Notes: generated by a model from the sequence alone, not told the origin. Counted from the first letter of the stretch, positions 1-7,224 are shown. The stretch: DNA of 12,720 bases from an uncultured Pseudomonadota bacterium (GCA_937891875.1 CALATR010000541.1:1-12720); one strand, 5' to 3'. A program made the numbers and translations.

Positions 1-5
1 CCTCC

Positions 6-1199
6 ATGACCCGCCTGCCCCTCGCCACCGCCCTCGTCCTCGCCGCCGGCCTCGTCGCCTGCGCGGAGACGCCCGCCGAGACTCCCGAAGCTCCCGCCGC
101 CGAGGCGGCCCCGCAGGAGGAGGTGGTCATGGGCGAGGCCATGATCACCATTCCGGAGAGCGAGCTGGCGATGCTCGAGGAGGAGGTCGCCTTCCTGCGC
201 AAGGAGACGACCCGGATGCAGGAGGAGCTCGCCGAGAGCAAGACCCCCGACTCCGGCCTCATCTCCCGTCAGGTGACCGCCCGCAGCGACCTGGCCCGTG
301 CCCAGACCGAGCTCGCCCGCCTCAAGGCCGAGCTGGAGGACACGAAGGTGCGCCTCGCCGAGTCCGAGGCCCGCGGCGACAAGCTCGAGCACGACCTGCA
401 GGAGACCCGGGAGGTCCTGGTCGAGACGACGACGCGCTTGTCGAAGACCGAGCGGGACCTCGACTCCACCCGGGACGACCTCGAGGGCGCCCTGCGGGTG
501 GCGGCGGACGCGGGCTGGTCGGATCTGGTCGCCAAGAGCCAGGTCGCCCTGTGCGAGAAGGGCGGTCGCAAGAAGATGGCCTCGTGCCGGGCCGAGGCGA
601 TGGCCGCGGTCGCGCCGCTCGAGCCTGCCGCCCGGGCCTGTCTGCGCGCCGGCCACGCGACGCCCCAGCTCATCGGCGCCGGTCGCGGCGAGGACATGCC
701 GCGCCAGTCGGTCTGGATCGGCGAGACCGACCGAGACTGGTTCGTCGTGCTGTGCGACCCCAACCTCCCCGAGGCGAAGGCCCTGCTGGCCGACCTCGAC
801 GACGACCGCCGCCCCTCTTCGAGCAGCCGCGGCCTCGACGCCATCGAGGACGACTTCATGGACGAGCCGGCCACCAAGCCCGTCGCCAAGGGCACCCGCG
901 AGCCCGCCCCGGTGCGCACGGTCAGCCGCGAGGCGCCGGTCCGCAGCGAGCCCGTGGAGCGCACCCCGGCCCGCAGCGAGCCCGCCGAGTCCTACGAGCC
1001 GCCCGACCTGCTCGCCGAGACCGACGGCGACGTCGACCTCACCTCCCTCGGCCTGATCGACCTCGACGCCGGCGACGACGACGACAAGAAGTCCCGCGCC
1101 GACAAGAAGCGCGAGAAGGAAGAGGCGGAGGCGCTGGAGGAGGCCCGCCGCCGCGGCAGCCTGGACGGCGCCGGCGACGACCTGTTCGACGAGATCTGA
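6..1199 (+). CDS. Coiled-coil lipoprotein of unknown function
   Basis: The 397-residue product starts with a classical lipoprotein signal: MTR, a hydrophobic stretch, then the lipobox LVAC with Cys19 as the lipidation site. It is therefore probably membrane-anchored and periplasm-facing. Residues about 20-40 are an Ala/Pro/Glu-rich linker. Residues about 50-165 are strongly charged with Leu spacing typical of a long coiled coil. A small domain at about 170-260 contains four Cys (183, 194, 212, 250). The C-terminal 130 residues are low-complexity, Pro/Arg/Glu-rich and then Asp/Lys-rich, and look disordered. I recognise no family. The start lies only 5 bases into the window, so its ribosome binding site cannot be judged, but the signal peptide supports it. 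The gene converges with the lipase-like gene and they share a terminator-like hairpin. A structural or scaffolding envelope role is possible but not shown. Confidence 0.85.
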   Translation: MTRLPLATALVLAAGLVACAETPAETPEAPAAEAAPQEEVVMGEAMITIPESELAMLEEEVAFLRKETTRMQEELAESKTPDSGLISRQVTARSDLARAQTELARLKAELEDTKVRLAESEARGDKLEHDLQETREVLVETTTRLSKTERDLDSTRDDLEGALRVAADAGWSDLVAKSQVALCEKGGRKKMASCRAEAMAAVAPLEPAARACLRAGHATPQLIGAGRGEDMPRQSVWIGETDRDWFVVLCDPNLPEAKALLADLDDDRRPSSSSRGLDAIEDDFMDEPATKPVAKGTREPAPVRTVSREAPVRSEPVERTPARSEPAESYEPPDLLAETDGDVDLTSLGLIDLDAGDDDDKKSRADKKREKEEAEALEEARRRGSLDGAGDDLFDEI

Positions 1200-1352
1200 T
1201 CGGGGCCGCCCGGCCGCATCGCGGCGGCGTTGCGTCGGGATCTGGCTGCTGCAACGCGGGAGATCGGCCGCCGCAACCGCGAGCGCCACCTGCCCTACGC
1301 CGCCATGGACCCGGGTCAGATGGCTCGCTGTGTCGACATCTGAGCGTGCGCG

Positions 1353-1373
1353 CGCCGACGGACGACGTCGGCG
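1353..1373. terminator. Hairpin between convergent genes, possible bidirectional terminator
   Basis: The arms CGCCGAC and GTCGGCG form a perfect 7-bp stem around a 7-nt loop. The hairpin lies between the ends of two convergent genes (stops at 1199 and 1380). No T-tract follows on either strand, so intrinsic termination is plausible but not certain. Confidence 0.45.
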
Positions 1374-1379
1374 GGCCCG

Positions 1380-3023
1380 TTAGCGCCCGATGCTCTGGAT
1401 GACGTCCTTGGACGTCTGGGTCGGCTTGGCCGCCAGGGCGGACGGGGCCGGCTTCTCGCCCTTCATCTCCGCGACCACCTCGACCTTGCCCTGGAGCGTG
1501 TCCAGCATCGCGGCCTCGGCCTGGCTGATGAACTTGGCATGGTCCCGGGGCGGGATGTTGTGGCCGATCACCAGGTCCACCACGCGCTTGCGCACCTCGG
1601 GGATGTCCTGGTCCGAGTTGACCGTGCGGCAGACCGCGCGGATCTCCTTCCAGGCCTTGGCGAAGACCTGCTGGCGCTCGGCGACGCCGGTGCTGGCGAT
1701 GGCGCCCATGGTGGCCTTGGCGCCGGAGCGGCCGCCGACCATGTTGACGAGGCCGGTGTGGACCTCCTCGTCGGAGTCGTAGCGGTCCACCCGGTGTAGC
1801 AGGCTCTCGCCCTCGCTCTTGTCCTCCTTCCAGTGACCGTTGTGGTAGTCGCCCTTCTCCTCGATGACCCACTCGTCCGACTGGCCGTTGCGTACGCCCT
1901 CGACCGCGGGGGTGTCCGAGTCGCCCTTGGCGCGCATGGCGTTGAGCTGGGCCAGGGGGAAGGTCATGTGGGAGAGCGCCGAGTCGGTGCCCTTCTGCTC
2001 GAACTCGATGACCTTGCCCACGGCGATCGCCTCACCGGAGCTGTGCACGAGGTCACCCTCGGTCCGGTAGTGGGTCGCCTCGTGCTTGTCCTTGTCGATG
2101 CGCTGGGCGTCGTTGCCGGTGATGCCCGCGGACTGGAAGGTCACGATGTTGCCGACCATGCCGCCGAGCCGGGCCGCACAGATCTGGGCGAGCGCACCGC
2201 CGAGGCTGTGACCGGTCACGTCCGGGGTGCCGCCGGTCGAGGCGATGACGTTCTGGGTCTCCTTCTCGTTGCGGGAGAACTGGAACGTGCCGATGCCCTG
2301 GTCGTTGATGTCGTCCAGGACGCCGCCAGCGTTGGCCGTGCCGCGGAAGGCGACGACCGGCTTGAGGGGCTTTCCGTCGGGATCCTTGGCGTCCTTGCTG
2401 GTCGGCTTGAGGCCGATGACCCGGAAGCCCGAGTTCTTGTCCTCGTGCTCGGAAGACAGCTCGTACCCCCACATTGCGAGGGTGGCCATGTCGCCCTTGC
2501 CGTAGGCGTAGAGGTGGGCGAACTGCTCCATGAGCACGTGGTAGCCGGGGATGTCCGCAGTCTCCTTGAGGAACTGCTCATCGTCGGAGTCGATGTGATC
2601 GGCGAGGCCCTTGAACGCGCCGCCGATACCGCCCAGCGCCGCGCCGACGATGGCGCCCGGGAGCGCGAGGATGCCGCCGCCGACGGCCGCACCCTTCATC
2701 GCCGAATCCTTGCCGCCCATCGCACCGGCTCCACCGCCGATCGCACCGCCGATGGCCAGCCCAGGCAGCGCGCCGACCATGCCGCCGGTCACCGCGCCAC
2801 CCTTGGCGCCGTTCTTCATCGCCTTGCCGGCATCCTTGAGCCCCTGCCAGGCGCGGGACAGCCATCCGCCGTCCTTGTCCTCTTCCTTGTCCAGGCCGGT
2901 CTGGGAGAGCGCGGCTCCGTTGCTGTAGCCGGGCTGCTCGTTGAGCAGCTTCTGCTCTGCTTCCTGGACCGGAGCCTGCTTCTCCTGGTCGCCGCCACCG
3001 AACAGCTTGCGAAGAAATCCCAT
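1380..3023 (-). CDS. Class-3 lipase-like alpha/beta hydrolase with glycine-zipper N-terminus
   Basis: The start is set at the ATG at 3023 (547 aa, MGFLRKLF). A GGAG sits about 8 nt upstream, and the longer in-frame extension to 3101 runs into the neighbour's control region. Residues 1-60 are polar with a short amphipathic start. Residues about 73-137 are Gly/Ala-rich with repeated GxxxG-type spacing (glycine zipper), which could insert into a membrane. The hydrolase domain (about 155-365) has the oxyanion segment FRGT (226-229) and the nucleophile elbow GHSLGG with Ser273. Candidate triad partners are Asp324 (EGDLVH) and His352 (LSHM), in the order expected for class-3 lipases. The C-terminal 180 residues are helical and unrecognised. 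There is no Sec signal peptide. A zipper segment joined to a lipase domain recalls secreted phospholipase effectors, but that role is inference. It is divergent from a YbjN-domain gene. Confidence 0.85.
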   Translation of the reverse strand: MGFLRKLFGGGDQEKQAPVQEAEQKLLNEQPGYSNGAALSQTGLDKEEDKDGGWLSRAWQGLKDAGKAMKNGAKGGAVTGGMVGALPGLAIGGAIGGGAGAMGGKDSAMKGAAVGGGILALPGAIVGAALGGIGGAFKGLADHIDSDDEQFLKETADIPGYHVLMEQFAHLYAYGKGDMATLAMWGYELSSEHEDKNSGFRVIGLKPTSKDAKDPDGKPLKPVVAFRGTANAGGVLDDINDQGIGTFQFSRNEKETQNVIASTGGTPDVTGHSLGGALAQICAARLGGMVGNIVTFQSAGITGNDAQRIDKDKHEATHYRTEGDLVHSSGEAIAVGKVIEFEQKGTDSALSHMTFPLAQLNAMRAKGDSDTPAVEGVRNGQSDEWVIEEKGDYHNGHWKEDKSEGESLLHRVDRYDSDEEVHTGLVNMVGGRSGAKATMGAIASTGVAERQQVFAKAWKEIRAVCRTVNSDQDIPEVRKRVVDLVIGHNIPPRDHAKFISQAEAAMLDTLQGKVEVVAEMKGEKPAPSALAAKPTQTSKDVIQSIGR

Positions 3024-3119
3024 GACGTGCTCCAAAAGCAAGGGTCCGACGTGAGGGGCGCCAGGACTGAAGATCGACGAATAGCACGGAGAAGCTAACA
3101 ACTGTTCGAAGGAGTTGGC
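3024..3119. promoter_or_regulatory. Shared divergent intergenic region (lipase-like / YbjN)
   Basis: These 96 bp must hold the 5' ends of both divergent genes unless either is read from further away. Visible signals are a GGAG for the leftward gene near 3031-3034 and a strong AAGGAG (3109-3114) 5 nt before the rightward ATG at 3120. I see no convincing -35/-10 pair. Confidence 0.5.
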
Positions 3120-3635
3120 ATGCTCGATCCGCGAGGCGTCTCGAACTGGCTGTACGACTGGCTCGTCGAGGAGGGGCTCGAAGTGGTGATGTCAAGTGAT
3201 GGCATCACCCTCGACGTGCTCATCCCGGAATCGGACGACCGCCACCTGCGCGTCATCGTCGAGCCGGACTCCGAGTTCCTGGTCTTCGGGATGACGGCGA
3301 AGGCGAGGGTGCCGCGGGAGCGCTGGTCGGCGCTCTACCCCCTGCTCTCCCAGGCCAACGCCGAGATCGTCGCCGGCGCCTGGGTCCTCGACCCCGACCG
3401 CGAGATGCTCGCCTACCGCTTCGCCCTGCCCGGCCGCGGCGCGGTCTACGAGACCACCACCCTGCGCAAGGTGCTGTCCCACGTCGCCCGCACGGTCGGC
3501 AGCATGGAGGCGGCCTTTCGCGGGGTCGCCATGGACGACGTGCTCGCGGCGTGGATGGCCGAGGACGACGGCGCGGTGCTCCAGGGCAACGGCGAGAAGA
3601 AGACCAGCGTCTGGGAGACCGACGACGGCTGGTAG
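3120..3635 (+). CDS. YbjN-domain protein
   Basis: The 171-residue protein has no signal peptide or membrane segment. Its pattern matches the YbjN family: an N-terminal helix (SNWLYDWLVEEG), a beta-rich half, a helix with 'ANAEIVAGAWVLD', an 'LAYRFALPG' strand, and a C-terminal helix of about 25 residues. The last 25 residues are a polar tail. YbjN proteins adopt a fold like type III secretion chaperones, and their biochemical role is poorly defined. The start is supported by AAGGAG 5 nt upstream of the ATG. It diverges from the lipase-like gene across 96 bp, so a role as chaperone or inhibitor of that hydrolase can be proposed, but only from position and fold class. A heptamer array begins 3 bp after its stop. 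Confidence 0.75.
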   Translation: MLDPRGVSNWLYDWLVEEGLEVVMSSDGITLDVLIPESDDRHLRVIVEPDSEFLVFGMTAKARVPRERWSALYPLLSQANAEIVAGAWVLDPDREMLAYRFALPGRGAVYETTTLRKVLSHVARTVGSMEAAFRGVAMDDVLAAWMAEDDGAVLQGNGEKKTSVWETDDGW

Positions 3636-3638
3636 GGC

Positions 3639-3687
3639 CGAGTTCCGAGTTCTGAGTTCCGAGTTCCGAGTTCCGAGTTCCGACGTC
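3639..3687. repeat. Heptamer tandem array (CGAGTTC)n
   Basis: Six consecutive 7-bp units read CGAGTTC, with one unit TGAGTTC, followed by a degenerate seventh (CGACGTC). The array starts 3 bp after the YbjN stop codon at 3635. A 7-bp period is not codon-compatible, consistent with a non-coding location. Confidence 0.95.
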
Positions 3688-3734
3688 CCTGGGCGGAGTC
3701 GCGCTGCTGAGACCGAGAAGTGGCGGCGCGATGG

Positions 3735-3834
3735 CGTTCTCACGCGAGGTCGCGTTGCTGCGGGCGAGGGAGTGGCGGGCCCGACGTTCTCACGCGAGGT
3801 CGCGTTGCTGCGGGCGAGAGAGGTGGCGGGCCGG
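3735..3834. repeat. Tandem duplication of a 50-bp unit
   Basis: Two adjacent copies have a 50-bp period. The first 34 bases are identical (3735-3768 and 3785-3818, starting CGTTCTCACGCGAGG). The remaining part differs only slightly. Each unit contains GTTGCTGCGGGC, which reappears inverted near 4143-4154. Confidence 0.9.
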
Positions 3835-4154
3835 TCTCCAGTCTCCAGTCTCCAGTCTCCAGTCCATCGACGGCGGATTCGCTGCGCGCATCGCGGGTGC
3901 ACTTCGCCCGTCTCCCTGACTGCGCGCGCCTGTTCGTGACTGGCCTGGCTGCGCGCATCGGGGTGTACTTCGCCCGTCTGTCGGACTGCGCGCCTGTTCG
4001 CGAATGGCCTGGCCGCGCGGCGGACGCTTTCGAGCCCCTCGCGAGGCCCATCTCCCGGCACAGAGAGCGCCGCAACGCAGCACGACCGCCCACGGACTGG
4101 AGACTGGCGACTGGGGACTGGAGACCGAGCCGCCACTCCCCTGCCCGCAGCAAC
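3804..4154. repeat. Fold-back element with inverted heptamer arrays
   Basis: The left arm holds a (TCTCCAG)n array at 3833-3865. The right arm holds its inverse complement, (GACTGGA)n, at 4094-4126. These 33-bp arms differ at two positions. Similarity continues outward: GTTGCTGCGGGC plus a following GTGGCGG at 3804-3832 recur inverted at 4127-4154. The enclosed 228 bp carry another direct duplication and no gene. A single strand could fold into a stem of about 60 bp. No transposase or flanking target duplication was recognised. Confidence 0.8.
3881..4011. repeat. Direct duplication of a 64-67-bp unit
   Basis: The copies at 3881-3947 and 3948-4011 are adjacent and begin with the same GCTGCGCGCATCG. 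They share ACTTCGCCCGTCT, GACTGCGCG, CCTGTTCG and TGGCCTG. They differ by a few substitutions and two small indels. The duplication sits inside the fold-back element. Confidence 0.85.
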
Positions 4155-4247
4155 GTCCTCACCGCGAGCCGACCGCCCCTCCACTCCCCCCACCCAAAGC
4201 GACGCGACCCCCCACTGCCCCGCCCACGCCCCACCTCCCCTCCGCGG

Positions 4248-4280
4248 TGCGGCAAATCTGTCGCACTTCGACGACGTCGT
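4248..4280. promoter_or_regulatory. Palindromes upstream of the sigma-54 promoter, possible activator sites
   Basis: TGCGGCAAATCTGTCGCA (4248-4265) is an imperfect inverted repeat whose 7-bp arms match at 6 of 7 positions around AATC. ACGACGTCGT (4271-4280) is a perfect 10-bp palindrome. Their centres lie roughly 73 and 54 bp before the predicted transcription start. Sigma-54 promoters need an enhancer-binding activator, usually bound upstream as a dimer. Assignment to these sites is inference, and the distance is somewhat short for such sites. Confidence 0.5.
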
Positions 4281-4302
4281 CAGGGGGCAGGCCGATCTCC
4301 GG

Positions 4303-4318
4303 TGGCACGTGACTTGCT
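4303..4318 (+). promoter_or_regulatory. Sigma-54 (RpoN) promoter
   Basis: TGGCACGTGACTTGCT matches the sigma-54 consensus TGGCACG-N4-TTGCW at every fixed base. Exactly 10 bp separate the -24 GG (4304-4305) from the -12 GC (4316-4317). Transcription should start near 4329, giving a leader of about 60 nt ahead of the ATG at 4389. Confidence 0.8.
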
Positions 4319-4388
4319 TTTTACGGTAATCTCCCCCCGCCACCGGTCGGCGTCCTCGCGCCACCGGCTCCTCCTCTCGGAGACCGCT

Positions 4389-6035
4389 ATGCGTTCTGCT
4401 CTCATCGCACTCTCGTGTGCCTCCCTCTCCCTCGTGGCCCTGTCCGGCTGTTCCGACCGGGGCCTGATGGTCTACAACGGCGCACCCACCGTCACGATCA
4501 CCAACCCCATCGAGGGCGCCGAGGTCCCGGAGGGCGAGGCGCTGTTCCTCGAGGGCATCGTCAATGACGACGGCGGCTTCGACAACCTCGACGTCGACTG
4601 GATCGACAGCGTGGACGGCCCTCTGGCCGAGGACGTGGAGATCGAGGTCGACGGCTCCGTGCGCTTCATCACGAGCGAGCTGTCGGTGGGCAAGCACACC
4701 CTGGTGCTGCGCGCCATCGACGGTGCCGCCGAGTCCGACGAGGACACGGTGACCATCAACGTGATGCCCATCCCGGAGAAGCCCTCCATCAAGATCATCC
4801 GCCCGGACCTCGCGGGGACCGAGAAGGGGCTCGAGGGCGCGCCCTTCGTCTTCCAGGCCCAGGTCGGCGACTACCAGGACGCGGCCGAGGATCTGACCGT
4901 GGAGCTGGACGCGAGCCCGGGGGGTTTCGTCTGCACCATGAGCGTCGACGGCGACGGCAACGCGGAGTGCTCGGCCATCCTCGCGCTCGGCACCTACCAG
5001 CTGGCCTTCTCGGCGACCGACTCCGACGGCAACAAGGCCGTGGCCAACGCGCCCTTCTCGGTCGTCACCCGCGGCGACTTCGACATGGACGGCGACGGGC
5101 ACACCCCCAACGGCGGTGACTGCAACGACAGCGCGCCGACCATGTACCCGGGCGCCCCCGAGGTCTGCGACGGCCTCGACAACGACTGCAACTCCGCCAC
5201 GGCCATCGACGTCGGCACCGAGTGCTACGACGACGACGGCGACGGCTACTGCGAGAAGCCTCCCTGCGCGAACACGAAGAAGACGCTGGGCGACTGCGAC
5301 GACACCAACCCCAACCGCTTCCCCGACCCCAGCGTCAAGGAGATCGTCAACAGTCTCGATGACGACTGCGACGGAATCATCGACGAGACCACGGTGGTCT
5401 ACGACGACGACGGCGACGGCTACTGCGAGCAGCCTCCCTGCATCAACGTCAGCAGCACCGAGAAGGACTGCAACGACGGCCGCCCCGAGGTGAACCCGGG
5501 CGAGCTCGAGATCTGCGGCGACGGCTTCGACAACAACTGCAACTCGCTCACCAACGAGAAGGACGCGGTCGGCTGCAAGAACTTCTACTACGACGAGGAC
5601 GGCGACACCTACGGCATCGCGGGCCGGCAGGAGTGCTGGTGCGACGGCGGCGCGGCCCCGTGGACCGGCAAGACCACCGACGACTGCTACGACAAGAGCG
5701 CCAACGCCTTCCCCGGCCAGTCCCGCTTCTTCCCGACCCACCGTGGCGACGGCAGCTACGACTTCAACTGCGACCGCTCGGAAGAGAAGGAGCTGACCGG
5801 CAGCTTCAGCGGCTGCAAGTGGACGTTCGCGCCCTTCAGCTGCAACGTGAAGGCCAAGGGCTGGAAGTCCAGCGAGCCCCGCTGCGGCTCGTCGGGCACC
5901 TACGTGGACGACTGCGACGGCGACTACGACCTGTTCTGCCTGACCCTGTGCGGCGCCACCTCGGACTGGTCCAAGTGCCCCAGCTGCTGGGACTGCACCG
6001 CCGACGAGAGCAGCGAGACCCAGTCCTGCCGCTAG
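4389..6035 (+). CDS. MopE-type metal-binding-motif lipoprotein
   Basis: The start is the ATG at 4389, with GGAG 6 nt upstream (4379-4382). It opens a lipoprotein signal with lipobox LSGC (Cys21) in a 548-residue product. Residues about 30-125 and 135-235 look like two Ig-like beta domains. From about 237 to 460 come at least four Asp/Cys-rich repeats of the MopE/putative metal-binding-motif type: DxDGDG...GDCND...PGAPEVCDGLDNDC, then DDDGDGYC and DEDGDTYG variants. The last 75 residues form a separate Cys-rich segment. MopE of Methylococcus is a surface copper-binding protein; the repeats here could bind calcium or other metals, but no metal is shown. A sigma-54 promoter precedes the gene, suggesting activator-controlled expression. 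The beta-lactamase-like gene follows after 70 bp. Confidence 0.85.
   Translation: MRSALIALSCASLSLVALSGCSDRGLMVYNGAPTVTITNPIEGAEVPEGEALFLEGIVNDDGGFDNLDVDWIDSVDGPLAEDVEIEVDGSVRFITSELSVGKHTLVLRAIDGAAESDEDTVTINVMPIPEKPSIKIIRPDLAGTEKGLEGAPFVFQAQVGDYQDAAEDLTVELDASPGGFVCTMSVDGDGNAECSAILALGTYQLAFSATDSDGNKAVANAPFSVVTRGDFDMDGDGHTPNGGDCNDSAPTMYPGAPEVCDGLDNDCNSATAIDVGTECYDDDGDGYCEKPPCANTKKTLGDCDDTNPNRFPDPSVKEIVNSLDDDCDGIIDETTVVYDDDGDGYCEQPPCINVSSTEKDCNDGRPEVNPGELEICGDGFDNNCNSLTNEKDAVGCKNFYYDEDGDTYGIAGRQECWCDGGAAPWTGKTTDDCYDKSANAFPGQSRFFPTHRGDGSYDFNCDRSEEKELTGSFSGCKWTFAPFSCNVKAKGWKSSEPRCGSSGTYVDDCDGDYDLFCLTLCGATSDWSKCPSCWDCTADESSETQSCR
5225..5441 (+). repeat. Recent internal duplication in the MopE-type gene
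   Basis: Two 43-bp segments, 5225-5267 and 5399-5441, are identical except for one base (AAG versus CAG codon). Their offset is 174 bp, exactly 58 codons, so frame is kept. Both encode YDDDGDGYCE followed by a K/Q change and PPC. Such near-identity suggests recent duplication or gene conversion of a repeat unit. Confidence 0.85.
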
Positions 6036-6051
6036 CCGCGCGCTCGGGATC

Positions 6052-6072
6052 GCCCGGCAATACCGGCCGGGC
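6052..6072 (+). terminator. Hairpin after the MopE-type gene
   Basis: GCCCGGC and GCCGGGC form a perfect 7-bp stem around a 7-nt loop, 16 bp after the stop at 6035. There is no T-tract and the next gene starts 33 bp later. It may be a weak terminator or an intercistronic RNA-stabilising hairpin. Confidence 0.4.
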
Positions 6073-6105
6073 ACCTGCGTTGACGGGGGCAGACCCGGAG
6101 CCCCT

Positions 6106-7224
6106 ATGCGACTCGCGATCCTGCTGGCGTGCCTCGCCGCATGCACGCCCACTGGTACCACCGACCTGACAGACGACACGGACACGGACACGGACTCCGA
6201 CTCCGACTCCGACTCCGACTCCGACTCCGACACGGCGGACCGCTGGACCGAGGTCGAGGCGATGTTCGCCGAGGCCGTCGACGGCAACCCGCTGGGCCTG
6301 ACCGGGGGCGCTCTGCTGATCTACGACGCCCGCACGGACGAGGAGGTGTTTCGCCAGGTCGAAGGCGACTTCCGGACCGATGAGATCATCCCGGTCGCCT
6401 CGGCGAGCAAGCTCGTCGCCGGCGTCGTGCTGCTCAAGGTCATCGACGACGGGCACCTCACGCTGGACACCACCACCGGCGACGTCCTGGGCTGGACCGG
6501 CGACCATGGCGCGATCACCGTCGACCACCTCGGCGCCTTCGTGGCCGGCATCCCCGCCGACGACGCCTGCACCAGCAGCTTCGGGATGACCCTGGCCGAG
6601 TGCGTGGACTCCCTGCAGTCCGAGCCCATGGTGGCCAAGCCCGGCGAGCTGCTCGCGTACGGCGGCACCTACCAGGAGGTCGCCGCGGTCATGGCCCAGA
6701 CCCGCACCGGCAAGACCTGGCACGAGCTCTTCGACGGCGTCCGCGGCGACCTCGGCCTGTCCGACCCCGACCAGTACTTCGCCACCCTGCCCGCGGTCGC
6801 CCGCAAGACCGACAACCCCATGGTCAGCGGCGGGCTGCGCACCACGACGGACGACTACGTGCCCTTCCTGCGCCTGCTCGCCCACGGGGGCCAGCTGGAC
6901 GGCGAGACCTACGTCGACAGCGCGCTGGTCGACCGCATGTTCGAGAACCGCTACCCCGAGGCGACCGTCGGCGGCGTGCCCACCGTCGCGACCGACCTCG
7001 ACATCCGCTACAGCTGGTCCAGCTGGATGGGCTGCCCAGGCACGGTCACGACCTGCGACGCCCTCTCCTCTCCCGGCGCGTTCGGGTTCGCCCCGTGGGT
7101 CGACCGGGATGACGAGTACTATGCGATCATCGCGGTTCGGTCCGAGCGACCGGGCGGCTCGCAGTGGAGTGCGCCCCTGATGGAGCGCCTGCGCCCGGAG
7201 ATCGAGGCGGCGCTCGGGCGGTAG
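6106..7224 (+). CDS. Serine beta-lactamase/penicillin-binding-like lipoprotein
   Basis: GGAG (6097-6100) lies 5 nt before the ATG. The 372-residue product has a short lipoprotein signal with lipobox LAAC (Cys13). An acidic linker of alternating Asp and Thr/Ser (residues about 23-43) follows, and then a serine hydrolase domain. SxxK is present as Ser99-Ala-Ser-Lys102, the expected acyl-enzyme site. The second motif is Tyr185-Gly-Gly in 'PGELLAYGG', where class C enzymes have Tyr-x-Asn. The KTG-type third motif seems replaced by GAFG near residue 325. Such relatives include class C beta-lactamases, DD-peptidases and esterases. The altered second and third motifs argue against calling it a beta-lactamase, so the substrate is unknown. 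It may be cotranscribed with the MopE-type gene. It ends at a strong hairpin shared with the convergent redoxin gene. Confidence 0.85.
   Translation: MRLAILLACLAACTPTGTTDLTDDTDTDTDSDSDSDSDSDSDTADRWTEVEAMFAEAVDGNPLGLTGGALLIYDARTDEEVFRQVEGDFRTDEIIPVASASKLVAGVVLLKVIDDGHLTLDTTTGDVLGWTGDHGAITVDHLGAFVAGIPADDACTSSFGMTLAECVDSLQSEPMVAKPGELLAYGGTYQEVAAVMAQTRTGKTWHELFDGVRGDLGLSDPDQYFATLPAVARKTDNPMVSGGLRTTTDDYVPFLRLLAHGGQLDGETYVDSALVDRMFENRYPEATVGGVPTVATDLDIRYSWSSWMGCPGTVTTCDALSSPGAFGFAPWVDRDDEYYAIIAVRSERPGGSQWSAPLMERLRPEIEAALGR
6175..6234 (+). repeat. Hexanucleotide microsatellite encoding the Asp-Ser/Thr linker
   Basis: The units are three GACACG, six GACTCC and one GACACG. Each hexamer encodes Asp-Thr or Asp-Ser, so gain or loss of a unit changes linker length by two residues without a frameshift. 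Confidence 0.95.

Larger units (their letters stand above)
3636..4388. other. 750-bp gene-free, repeat-rich region
   Basis: No reading frame here has a start, ribosome binding site or recognisable protein pattern. Long open frames crossing it on either strand are products of high GC and of repeats whose period is not a multiple of three. It contains a heptamer array, two tandem duplications, a fold-back repeat, a C-rich stretch (about 4160-4240) and the control region of the MopE-type gene. The parts are listed separately. Confidence 0.8.

Noticed and set aside
1833..3098. A 421-residue plus-strand open frame
   Set aside because: It is antisense to the lipase-like gene, which has a complete active-site signature. 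The plus-strand translation has no family pattern.
3639..4126. Heptamer and duplication arrays as a CRISPR array
   Set aside because: The units are contiguous 7-bp or 50-67-bp tandem repeats without regularly spaced unique spacers, and there are no cas genes nearby.
3192..6287. A 1031-residue minus-strand open frame
   Set aside because: It runs antisense through the YbjN and MopE-type genes and through the heptamer repeats. Its composition is low-complexity Val/Ala/Gly/Arg typical of the complement of GC-rich coding DNA, with no recognisable domain.
5836..6885. A 349-residue minus-strand open frame
   Set aside because: It is a shadow of the MopE-type and serine hydrolase genes, and it spans their intergenic hairpin and the microsatellite.
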